Part shown: positions 6,276 to 12,337 of the stretch, piece by piece
Layout: every line of letters begins with the position of its first letter
Position numbering within the stretch: the first letter of the stretch is position 1
DNA from: Phytoactinopolyspora endophytica
Lineage (GTDB): Bacteria > Actinomycetota > Actinomycetes > Jiangellales > Jiangellaceae
Reading direction: 5' to 3'
NCBI RefSeq assembly: GCF_004138495.1
Contig: NZ_ML142851.1
Coordinates: 339,045 to 355,542 of the forward strand
Length of the DNA stretch: 16,498 bases
Program-made: the position numbers and the translations under genes
The notes under the pieces: model-generated
Databases searched by the model: none
What the model saw: the letters and a program-made list of their open reading frames with translations, nothing else
Told to the model about the DNA's origin: nothing

Positions 6276-7784
6276 ATGTCTACAGCACCACCTGTACGTT
6301 CCACCTCGGGCAACGCCGACCGCGGCCGGCCCAACCATCTGCTGGAGGAGTCGATCCTGCCCGTCACCATGGCGGGCCGGCAGTTCGGCACCATGGGCTT
6401 CGTCTATATCTGGGTCGGCATGGCGGTGATCATCGCCACCTTCTCGCTCGGCGCCACCGGGGTGTCCGGGCTTCCACTGGCCACCGTCGTCACCACCATC
6501 CTGCTGGCGAACCTCGTGCTCGCCGTCGTCATGACCCTGACGGCCGACATCGGCACCGAACACGGACTGTCGTTCGCGGTCTACCTGCGGGCCCCGTTCG
6601 GCACGCTGGGCACGCATCTGCCCGCGATCTCGCGTGGGATCGTGGCGGCGATCTGGTTCGGGATCCAGACGTACCTGGGAGCGCTGGCGATCAACGGAAT
6701 CGTCGAGTACTTCACCGGCTTCTCGTCCTGGCCGCTGTGGTACGCCGTCTTCGCAGCCGTGCAGGTGGTCAACACGGCGCTGGGCATCAAGGCCGTCGAG
6801 AGATTGGCGTCGATCGCCGCACCGGCCATCATCGCCGTGTCGATCTGGATGTACTTCACCCTCGAAGACCTCGCGTCTGCAGAGGGCCACAACATCTGGA
6901 CGTTCGCCGGATCGGAGCAGGTCTCCATCCTGGTGTTGTTCGTCGGGAACATGGCGTTCTGGTCGGCTCTGGCGGTGGACATTCCGAACCTCACCCGGTT
7001 CCTGCGCACTGAGGCGGGAACCGGCAGCTTCGTGCGCCGGAACAAGCACGTCTTCGCCGCGCAGTTTCTCGCCCTGCCGATCACCCAGGCGTTCGTCGCC
7101 CTGATCGGCGCCGTCTCGTTCATCGCCGCGGGTGACTGGAATCCGGTCAACGTCATCCAGGAGACCAGCGAGGGATTCACCCTCATCGTGCTGCTCGGGC
7201 TGGTGATCCTGGCGCAGTGGTCGACGAACAACGCCGCCAACCTCATCCCCGCGGCGCTGACGTTCGTGAACGCGGGCGCGCCGCGGTTGTCGTATCCCGT
7301 GGCGGTCGCGCTGGCCGGCGTCGTCGGGACGCTCGCGATGCCGTGGCTGATCCTGGACAACCTCTTCACGTTCCTGAACTACTACGGCGCCGTGCTCAGT
7401 GCGCTGGGCGGGATCATGCTCGCCGACTATTACGTGATCCGGCGACGCCGGCTGAACGTGCCCGACCTGTACCGGGTGGATGGGCAGTTCCAGTTCGCGG
7501 GCGGCGTCAACCCGGCTGGGATCATCGCCTGGGTAATGGCGGGCGGTGTGGCGGTGAGCTTGCTTGACTACGCCTACATCGTCGGGCTGCCGCTTGGCTT
7601 CGCGCTGTATCTGCTGCTGATGAAGGGGTGGATCCTCCGTCGTTACCCGCAACAGGAGGTGACGTCCGGGTTCGACGACCGTTTTCTGGCGACGACCGCG
7701 GGCTACGAGTGGATCTACTCGTCTGACGACGGGCTCACCCGGGCGCCCGCCGGGGCCGTCGCCGCGGATCGCCCCGACGTCTAG
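6276..7784 (+). CDS. NCS1 family nucleobase/allantoin-type permease
   Basis: A 502-residue, highly hydrophobic protein with about 12 predicted membrane spans, of the nucleobase:cation symporter-1 (cytosine/purine/uracil/thiamine/allantoin permease) family. Features include the N-terminal ILPVTMAGRQFG lead-in, WFGIQTYLGALAINGI near residues 125-142, WSALAVDIPNLTRFLRT near 230-245, and NYYGAVLSALGGIMLADYYVIRRRRLNV near 370-395, a typical NCS1 block. The chosen ATG has GAGGTGA 5 nt upstream; the in-frame GTG at 6267 overlaps that ribosome site. It lies 29 bp after the hydrolase stop, so it is the last gene of the LacI-controlled operon. NCS1 carriers take up pyrimidines, purines, hydantoins, allantoin or pyridoxine; the substrate here is probably what the upstream hydrolase and amidase process. 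Confidence 0.9.
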   Translation: MSTAPPVRSTSGNADRGRPNHLLEESILPVTMAGRQFGTMGFVYIWVGMAVIIATFSLGATGVSGLPLATVVTTILLANLVLAVVMTLTADIGTEHGLSFAVYLRAPFGTLGTHLPAISRGIVAAIWFGIQTYLGALAINGIVEYFTGFSSWPLWYAVFAAVQVVNTALGIKAVERLASIAAPAIIAVSIWMYFTLEDLASAEGHNIWTFAGSEQVSILVLFVGNMAFWSALAVDIPNLTRFLRTEAGTGSFVRRNKHVFAAQFLALPITQAFVALIGAVSFIAAGDWNPVNVIQETSEGFTLIVLLGLVILAQWSTNNAANLIPAALTFVNAGAPRLSYPVAVALAGVVGTLAMPWLILDNLFTFLNYYGAVLSALGGIMLADYYVIRRRRLNVPDLYRVDGQFQFAGGVNPAGIIAWVMAGGVAVSLLDYAYIVGLPLGFALYLLLMKGWILRRYPQQEVTSGFDDRFLATTAGYEWIYSSDDGLTRAPAGAVAADRPDV

Positions 7785-7801
7785 CCTGTCAGCCTGTGGT
7801 G

Positions 7802-9073
7802 TCAGGGCTTCCATAGACGGTCTATGGGTATGACGTGGAGGCGATCGTCGTACGTGTAGGAGCGTTGTCCCATGTACATGACGACGCCGCCGAGGAAGGC
7901 GTCACCGGCCATCTCGCGTAGCTTTCGTAGACCTCTGAACTCGGCCTTGGGGACGCTGACGGCGGACTTGACTTCGACCCCGACGATGCCGCCGTCGTCG
8001 CGTTCCAGCACGAGGTCGGCCTCTTCGTCGTCGCGTGTTCGAAAATGCTCGGCCGTGACCGGCTGATCAAGCCAGCTCGCTTGTTTGAGGATCTCGTTAA
8101 CGACGAACGTCTCCAGTAGGTGTCCAAGCTCGGTGAGTACGGCAGGGTTCCGGCGGACGAGCTTTTCGGGGGTGATCCTCAGCAGGTGGCTGGCCAGCCC
8201 TGTATCGATCATGTGGACCTTCGGTCGCTTACTGACTCGGGCGTGCGCCGAGTTGCCCCACGCTGGAAGCCGGTGGATGAGAAAGGCCGACTCAAGGAGC
8301 TGGGTGTAGTTTTCTCCCGTTGATTTGTCGATCCCGACACTCTCCGATGCGGATGCGACCACCAGAGTTTGCGCGGTTTGAGTCGCGAGCCGGCGCAGCA
8401 GGTGGGGCAGGATGTGCCGCTGGCGTATCCGTGACAGCTCCATCACGTCCCGGGTGACGATCAGTTCTATAAGGTCGTTGAACCATCTGGTACGAGCGGC
8501 ACCGGTGCTCCGTGTCAGGGCAAGAGGCATGCCGCCGTGAGTGATTCGTTCCATGTACTCCTCACGTGACGTCGTTGACATGGAGTTACTCACCAGCTGT
8601 GTCGGGTCGTCGAGCAGTTGTTCGACGAACGTCTCGTGGACGCTGTCGATCTCGCCCTGGGAGAACGGCCAGACAATCACTCGGTGGAGGCGGCCAGTCA
8701 GCGACTGGGCGGTCAGCGGCAGACTCTCGTAGGTGGTGGAGCCGGTGAGGACGAACCGACCTGGGCGCAGGTCTTTGTTCAGCTCGGCTTTGATGGCGTC
8801 CAGTATGGCCGGAACACGTTGGTACTCGTCGATGCAGACTGGTGAAGGGCCACGGGCGAACAGCGGCGGATCGCTTTCCACAGCAATCTTGGTGTCGGAG
8901 TCATCAAGGTCGATTCTCTCCTGTCCCGCCGTTGATGCGACCTGGTCGAGTAGCGTCGACTTTCCTGCCGTCCTGATGCCATGGAGAGCGATGACGGGCT
9001 CATCTGCTAGTCGTGTGCCGACGGTGTCCGAGGCGCGACGACGAACCTCGCCCTTTAACCTGGGTGTTTCCAT
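7802..9073 (-). CDS. AAA ATPase with DUF4143-type C-terminal domain
   Basis: A 423-residue protein. Walker A is GIRTAGKST at residues 32-40, Walker B is VCIDE at 79-83, and a sensor-1-like FVLTGST lies at 107-113. An arginine-rich helical region follows (residues 205-235). The C-terminal third has the DUF4143 signature and a PD-(D/E)xK-like set: Glu321 in LLETFVVNE, Asp353 in EEADLVLE, and Glu367-Val-Lys369. Such proteins are widespread, mobile and of unknown function; roles in defence, addiction or DNA handling have been suggested. The ATG at 9073 is the first start after an in-frame TGA 15 nt upstream, and no clear Shine-Dalgarno sequence precedes it. The gene converges on the permease gene (17 bp between stops) and interrupts the nitrogen-related gene set, which fits a later insertion. 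Confidence 0.85.
   Translation of the reverse strand: METPRLKGEVRRRASDTVGTRLADEPVIALHGIRTAGKSTLLDQVASTAGQERIDLDDSDTKIAVESDPPLFARGPSPVCIDEYQRVPAILDAIKAELNKDLRPGRFVLTGSTTYESLPLTAQSLTGRLHRVIVWPFSQGEIDSVHETFVEQLLDDPTQLVSNSMSTTSREEYMERITHGGMPLALTRSTGAARTRWFNDLIELIVTRDVMELSRIRQRHILPHLLRRLATQTAQTLVVASASESVGIDKSTGENYTQLLESAFLIHRLPAWGNSAHARVSKRPKVHMIDTGLASHLLRITPEKLVRRNPAVLTELGHLLETFVVNEILKQASWLDQPVTAEHFRTRDDEEADLVLERDDGGIVGVEVKSAVSVPKAEFRGLRKLREMAGDAFLGGVVMYMGQRSYTYDDRLHVIPIDRLWKP
7811..7827 (+). terminator. Short hairpin just after the permease gene
   Basis: CCATAGA at 7811-7817 and TCTATGG at 7821-7827 form a perfect 7-bp stem with a 3-nt loop, 27 bp past the permease stop. It lies in the last codons of the convergent ATPase gene. 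It could end the operon transcript, but the stem is modest and has no U-run. Confidence 0.3.
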
Positions 9074-9090
9074 GATGAGAGCATCTCATC
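9074..9090 (-). promoter_or_regulatory. Hairpin abutting the ATPase start codon
   Basis: GATGAGA at 9074-9080 and TCTCATC at 9084-9090 form a perfect 7-bp stem with a 3-nt loop immediately upstream of the ATPase ATG. In the mRNA the stem would occupy the place of a ribosome binding site, so it may limit translation; as DNA it could also be a dyad operator. Confidence 0.45.
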
Positions 9091-9172
9091 TTCCGCGATT
9101 GTCGGCCACTTTGTTCCGCAACTGCGGCCCATGACTTCCGCGATTGCGGAGCTGAAGTTCCGCAACTGTGGC
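9091..9172. promoter_or_regulatory. Array of four dyad-symmetric boxes upstream of the ATPase gene
   Basis: Four related boxes, TTCCGCGATTGTCGG (9091), TTCCGCAACTGCGG (9114), TTCCGCGATTGCGGA (9136) and TTCCGCAACTGTGG (9158), start 23, 22 and 22 bp apart, about two helical turns. Each approximates CCGC-N4-GCGG, with centres alternating GATT and AACT. They begin 18 bp upstream of the start codon, so a DNA-binding protein, possibly a multimer, could bind cooperatively across the promoter. The regulator is unknown; none of the four window regulators obviously matches. Confidence 0.65.
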
Positions 9173-9265
9173 GGCTGTCGCGCCGCGTCGTCATGAATTA
9201 CTGCGGCTATCGCCGTGCCGCGTCAGTACTCCGAGGCGGCTGCCACCCGCACGCAGGCACAGTCG

Positions 9266-9313
9266 TACGTCCTGCACGCGGTGCGCCATGGGCGCAGTCG
9301 TGTGCAGGACGTA
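9266..9313 (-). terminator. Nested stem-loop downstream of the OYE gene
   Basis: TACGTCCTGCAC at 9266-9277 pairs perfectly with GTGCAGGACGTA at 9302-9313, and an inner TGCGCC/GGCGCA pair (9282-9287 and 9291-9296) adds 6 bp around a 3-nt loop. The structure lies 23 bp beyond the stop of the minus-strand reductase gene and is the obvious candidate for its terminator. No U-run follows. Confidence 0.6.
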
Positions 9314-9335
9314 ACGAGGTGTCGGTGGGGCAAGA

Positions 9336-10466
9336 TCAGGCGTTGGCAGCGGTCCACGCTTCGGCGTTGTCCAGTGTCGCCATCGGATGCAGCATCGCGT
9401 CGTCGAATCCGGCCGGTTCCTCGCCGGCCTCGAATCTGTGTGGAAGGTCGGGGTTGCTCAGCGCGCCGCGCGCGACGGCGAGCACGTCCGCGTGACCGTC
9501 GTCGAGGACTCGGGCCGCCTGGTCCGGGCGGTGCATGCCGCCATTGGCGACGACGGGCAGATCAGTGACGCGGCGGGCCAAAGCGGTGATCGTGTCGCCG
9601 TTGTCCAGGCGGGCAGTCTCGATCCAGTCCCGGCCCTCGCTGGCGACGTGCAGATAGTCGACGCCGGTGTCCCCGAGGGAACGGAAGATCGTCTCTGCGT
9701 CGCGCGCGCCGCCGGGCCAGCGGTACTCGAAGTCGTTGACCTTCGTCTGGGACAGCCGGACGCCGACGACGAAGCCGGCGGGGACGGCCGCCCGGACTGC
9801 GGCGGTGACCTCACACATGAGCCGCGCCCGGTTCTCGACGTGCCCTCCGTACCGGTCTGTGCGCTGGTTCGTGTAGTCGGTGAGAAACTGGTCGAGAAGA
9901 TAGCCGTTCGCGCCATGGATCTCCACGCCGGCGAAGCCCGCGGCCTGCGCCTGCCGCGCGGCGTGCACGAAGCCGCTGACAGCGTCGTCGATGTCGGCCT
10001 GGCTCATCTCGATCGGCGTATGCCAGGACCCTTCTCCGCCGTACTCGCTGAGCATGGTTCCACGAGGCTGCACGGCGGAAGGGCCGGCGGGCTCCTCGGA
10101 GTACGGGTTGCCCTGCGAGAGTGCGCCAGCGTGCATCAACTGCATGATGATCGTGCCCCGCTCCGCGCGGACAGCATCGACGACGTCTCGCCAGCCGGCC
10201 AGGTGGGCGTCGGTGACCGCCCCGGGCTGGTTGAGGTAGCCCTGACTGTATCGGAGGTCGGTGTACGTGCCTTCGGTGATGACCAGCCCGAACCCGCCTC
10301 GGGCGAACGCGGAGTAGTAGTCGGCCATCTGCTGGGTGGGCACGCCGTCCGGCGTCGCGGAGACGCGCGTCATCGGTGCGACGGCCAGCCGGTTGGCAAG
10401 CCCGAGGGGTCCGATCTGAGTTGGTTTGAGCGCGGGGTGCGTTGGCGTGCTGGAGTTGGGTGTCAT
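9336..10466 (-). CDS. Old Yellow Enzyme family NADH:flavin oxidoreductase (ene-reductase)
   Basis: A 376-residue FMN-binding TIM-barrel protein of the alkene reductase/NemA type. Diagnostic motifs are NRLAVAPMTR near residue 25, QLMHAG at 109-114, GVEIHGANGYLLDQFL at 180-195 with the carbonyl-binding His184 and Asn187, DRYGGHVENRARL near 204-216, and GVDYLHVASEGR with LPVVANGG in the phosphate-binding half. Such enzymes use NAD(P)H to reduce alkenes conjugated to electron-withdrawing groups, including enones, nitro compounds and maleimides. The ATG at 10466 is preceded by AAGGGA; a longer open frame extends upstream but runs through the DUF1989 gene out of its frame and is not real. It follows the DUF1989 gene by 109 bp on the same strand and may share its transcript. 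Confidence 0.9.
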   Translation of the reverse strand: MTPNSSTPTHPALKPTQIGPLGLANRLAVAPMTRVSATPDGVPTQQMADYYSAFARGGFGLVITEGTYTDLRYSQGYLNQPGAVTDAHLAGWRDVVDAVRAERGTIIMQLMHAGALSQGNPYSEEPAGPSAVQPRGTMLSEYGGEGSWHTPIEMSQADIDDAVSGFVHAARQAQAAGFAGVEIHGANGYLLDQFLTDYTNQRTDRYGGHVENRARLMCEVTAAVRAAVPAGFVVGVRLSQTKVNDFEYRWPGGARDAETIFRSLGDTGVDYLHVASEGRDWIETARLDNGDTITALARRVTDLPVVANGGMHRPDQAARVLDDGHADVLAVARGALSNPDLPHRFEAGEEPAGFDDAMLHPMATLDNAEAWTAANA

Positions 10467-10575
10467 GGTGATCCCTTGATTGTGGAGACGCTGTATCGGT
10501 AAGGACGGATAGCCCGTGGAAGGCCGGTTCGCGTTCACGCTCTCGATGACCTGGACAGGCCGTCGCACGGACCGG

Positions 10576-11190
10576 TCAGCCAGCGGTATCGAAGAGCTCG
10601 ACGGCAAGTGGGGTCGGCCGGCCACCGTTGATCCCGACGACGTCCTGCGGGCAGGCGGACACGACGACGATGCAGTCGAGCGCCGCCTCGAAGACGACGG
10701 CGTCACCGGCCCGAGTCGGAGCCGGAAGCCAGCTGAGGGTGCCGTCGGTGTTGACCTGGACGTACATGAAGACATTGATCGGCTGGGGTACGACGTCGAC
10801 CGATACGCCCAGCGGAACAAGCGCCGCGTGCAGGTTCTCGGCGCACGACGGGTGGCTGTCGCCGACACCGAGCGCGGCGTATCGTGCTGGATCGCACGCC
10901 GGGATCAGCAGATCGTGGTGTCCCGGTGAGCTGTCTTCGGCCAGCGTCAGGATCGGTCGCCGGCGATCGGTGACGAACTGCTCGCCCAGAGTGGGGAAGA
11001 GCCGGTCGACGTGTGCCCGTGTGTGCGCGGCGCTGTGGTACTCGGTGGGGTTGTCGCGGACGAACGCGAACACGTCGCCGACCTGCCCGCCTTCGACGTC
11101 GCTGATCTGGATTCGCTGCCCGGCACTGAGAGGGAACGCTCGGCCCTCACGCGCCGGGACCACGACCAGGCTTGAAGATCTCATCGTCAT
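10576..11190 (-). CDS. DUF1989, urea carboxylase-associated family protein
   Basis: A 204-residue protein that matches the DUF1989/urea carboxylase-associated family over its length: LSAGQRIQISDVEGGQVGD near residues 21-39, EYHSAAHTRAH near 50-60, RRRPILTLAEDSSPGHHDLLIPACD near 76-100, then SCAENL, NVFMYVQV, GDAVVFEA and SACPQDVVGINGG. Members occur beside urea carboxylase or allophanate hydrolase genes and bind metal through conserved Cys/His residues; their catalytic role is unsettled. Neither urea carboxylase nor allophanate hydrolase is visible here. The ATG at 11190 lacks a clear ribosome site; an in-frame ATG two codons later is an alternative. TAAAAT on the minus strand (11246-11241) is a possible -10, about 50 nt upstream. 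A nitrogen-metabolism role fits the wider window. Confidence 0.85.
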   Translation of the reverse strand: MTMRSSSLVVVPAREGRAFPLSAGQRIQISDVEGGQVGDVFAFVRDNPTEYHSAAHTRAHVDRLFPTLGEQFVTDRRRPILTLAEDSSPGHHDLLIPACDPARYAALGVGDSHPSCAENLHAALVPLGVSVDVVPQPINVFMYVQVNTDGTLSWLPAPTRAGDAVVFEAALDCIVVVSACPQDVVGINGGRPTPLAVELFDTAG

Positions 11191-11475
11191 GCTGACCAGT
11201 CGAGCACGAGCCAGCGTCCGCAGCGTATGGAGTTTCCTCTATTTTATTGCCCGAACAGATGGTTGATCAGACAGCGAGGCCATCGCTTCCCGCGGTCTGG
11301 TGGCAGCCAAAGGTCGCCAAGCGGAATCAAAGGGTTGATGAGGCCATGTTGCCTCGCCATTTGCAGTAACTTCTGAACGGGTCTCGTCGAGTTCGGCTGT
11401 GCCCGTGCCTGAACGAACGCCGACCACTCAGTGTGGCACATAGGCGGGTGTGACCTGGGCCGCTAGAATGACTGT
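11191..11475. other. Low-GC intergenic region, possibly gene remnants
   Basis: No recognisable complete gene lies between the divergent DUF1989 and antitoxin-like genes. The base composition is visibly less GC-rich than its flanks. A 65-codon minus frame at 11244-11441 (internal motif PVQKLLQMARQHGLINPL) looks protein-like but has no family I recognise and no good ribosome binding site, and an overlapping 62-codon frame competes with it. It may be a decayed fragment of transferred DNA. The promoters of both flanking genes should also lie here. Confidence 0.4.
11464..11469 (+). promoter_or_regulatory. -10 element for a leaderless antitoxin-like transcript
   Basis: TAGAAT at 11464-11469 lies 6 nt before the ATG at 11476, which places the transcription start on the start codon. 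No Shine-Dalgarno sequence is present. No good -35 element is seen at 16-18 bp spacing. Confidence 0.45.
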
Positions 11476-11676
11476 ATGTCTACGGGAGGCGTCCAGACCG
11501 CACTCGAGCTGACTGAGCTCGGCGCTCAGTTGCGTGCTCAGCGGTATCGTCGGGAGCATTCTGACGCGTCGGAGAGTGAAGTTCGCGGCGTGGTGGCTGA
11601 CTGGCTCGCAGACCGTTCTAAGGCCCCGGATGGTGACGCGCAGGGTCGGCTTGTGACGTGGCCGCGAACAGCTTGA
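11476..11676 (+). CDS. Small antitoxin-like protein paired with an AbiEii-type nucleotidyltransferase
   Basis: A 66-residue, mostly helical, acidic protein (MSTGGVQTALELTELGAQLR at the start, then a DASESEVRGVVADWLADR segment near residues 30-47). From memory this is a small conserved actinobacterial protein that directly precedes, and overlaps, a gene for a nucleotidyltransferase-fold protein annotated as AbiEii/AbiGii toxin family. The same order holds here: the downstream frame opens at GTG 11658, 19 nt before this stop. It looks intact, while its partner is broken. If the pair is a toxin-antitoxin module, this is presumably the antitoxin half, although that role is inferred from gene order. 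A leaderless start is likely. Confidence 0.7.
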   Translation: MSTGGVQTALELTELGAQLRAQRYRREHSDASESEVRGVVADWLADRSKAPDGDAQGRLVTWPRTA

Positions 11677-12055
11677 CCGGCCTTGAGGTCGCACTGCGGC
11701 GGCTCGTGGATGACCTCCCGTGCGGTTAGACCATCGTGATCGCCCGGAGGTCGTGCTGGACTTGCTCTTCGCTTCGTGCGGAATTGAGCCGGAGATCGTG
11801 CAGCAGGCCGAAGAACTCGAGATCCTCCCCGAGCTCGTCGTTCCGGTGGCCCGGACCGGTCACCTCATTGTCATGAAACTTCTGGCGCGCGACGATCGGA
11901 ACCGCCCCACGGATGCTGACGATGTAAGAGAGCTCGCACGAGTCGCAGAGGACGACGACTGGGATTTGGCCAGGGTCGCTGTCCAGTTGATTACCGAACG
12001 CGGCTACAACCGCGGCCGTGACCTCGATGGCGCGTTGGCCGACCTCACCCCGTGA
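11658..12055 (+). pseudogene. AbiEii-type nucleotidyltransferase toxin, internal deletion
   Basis: The reading frame begins at GTG 11658 with MAANSLTGLEVALRRLVDDL-like sequence (23 residues) and stops at TAG 11727-11729. The rest of the protein continues in another frame from about 11723: RLDHRDRPEVVLDLLFASCG, then EILPELVVPVARTGHLIVMK, ARDDRNRPTDADDVREL and RGYNRGRDLDGALADL to TGA 12053-12055. Relatives recalled for this family are about 190-200 residues; roughly 65-70 residues between the two parts are missing, precisely the block with the GG(L)AV..R....T.DVDL nucleotidyltransferase motif. The junction lies at about 11717-11725. The remnant therefore lacks the catalytic core. The second part alone could be read as a 111-residue ORF from GTG 11720, but that is unlikely to be an active product. 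Confidence 0.8.
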
Positions 12056-12249
12056 CGCGACGCGTCGATCCGTCCTCCGACGAGCTCGAACAGCTCAACG
12101 TCCTCACTCGAACGGTCGGAATCGCACGTGCCTGTGAGGCTCGACTCGTCGCTTGGCCGCGATGCTGTTTTATGACTGGCGGGTTGGCTGCGTGCCAGGC
12201 ACGCTCAGACCGGGCTTCATGTTACTTGCGCTCCTCTGCAAAATGAGCG

Positions 12250-12304
12250 TAAACAGCAAACGTGCTTCTAAAGTCCGAGGTGAACATAGATTGTTTGCTG
12301 TTTA
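12250..12304. repeat. AT-rich 12-bp perfect inverted repeat
   Basis: TAAACAGCAAAC at 12250-12261 and GTTTGCTGTTTA at 12293-12304 are exact inverted copies around a 31-bp spacer. The composition contrasts with the surrounding high-GC DNA. It could be a transposon-end or MITE-like remnant, a recombinase site or an operator. No target duplication is evident at the flanks. Confidence 0.55.
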
Positions 12305-12305
12305 A

Positions 12306-12318
12306 CGGCAAATTGCCG
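12306..12318 (-). terminator. Short palindrome downstream of iclR-type gene
   Basis: CGGCAAATTGCCG at 12306-12318 is a 6+6 palindrome around a single A, starting 19 bp past the stop of the minus-strand IclR gene. With so small a loop it would fold poorly, so it may be a terminator core only together with the adjacent larger inverted repeat. Confidence 0.3.
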
Positions 12319-12337
12319 GAAGGTGCAAGTGATGTTC

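Larger units (their letters stand above)
12056..12337. other. Gene-poor, AT-richer region after the toxin remnant
   Basis: Nothing recognisable is encoded. A 64-codon plus frame starting with a GTGA overlap at 12052 ends at 12246 but resembles no family and has no ribosome site. Base composition falls sharply between about 12235 and 12315, where the inverted repeats annotated separately are found. Confidence 0.5.

Noticed and set aside
9091..9172. CRISPR-like reading of the four spaced boxes
   Set aside because: Repeats are only about 14 bp with 8-9 bp gaps, alternate in sequence, and no cas genes are present; an operator array fits better.
10467..10868. N-terminal extension of the reductase frame by 134 codons
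   Set aside because: It runs through the DUF1989 gene in a different frame of the same strand and has no OYE similarity; ATG 10466 has a ribosome site and the family N-terminus.
11244..11441. Possible transposase fragment in the 65-codon minus frame
   Set aside because: No transposase motif recognised; treated as an unassigned low-GC region.
12052..12246. 64-codon frame overlapping the toxin remnant stop (GTGA)
   Set aside because: No family resemblance, no ribosome site, and the overlap alone is weak evidence in high-GC DNA.
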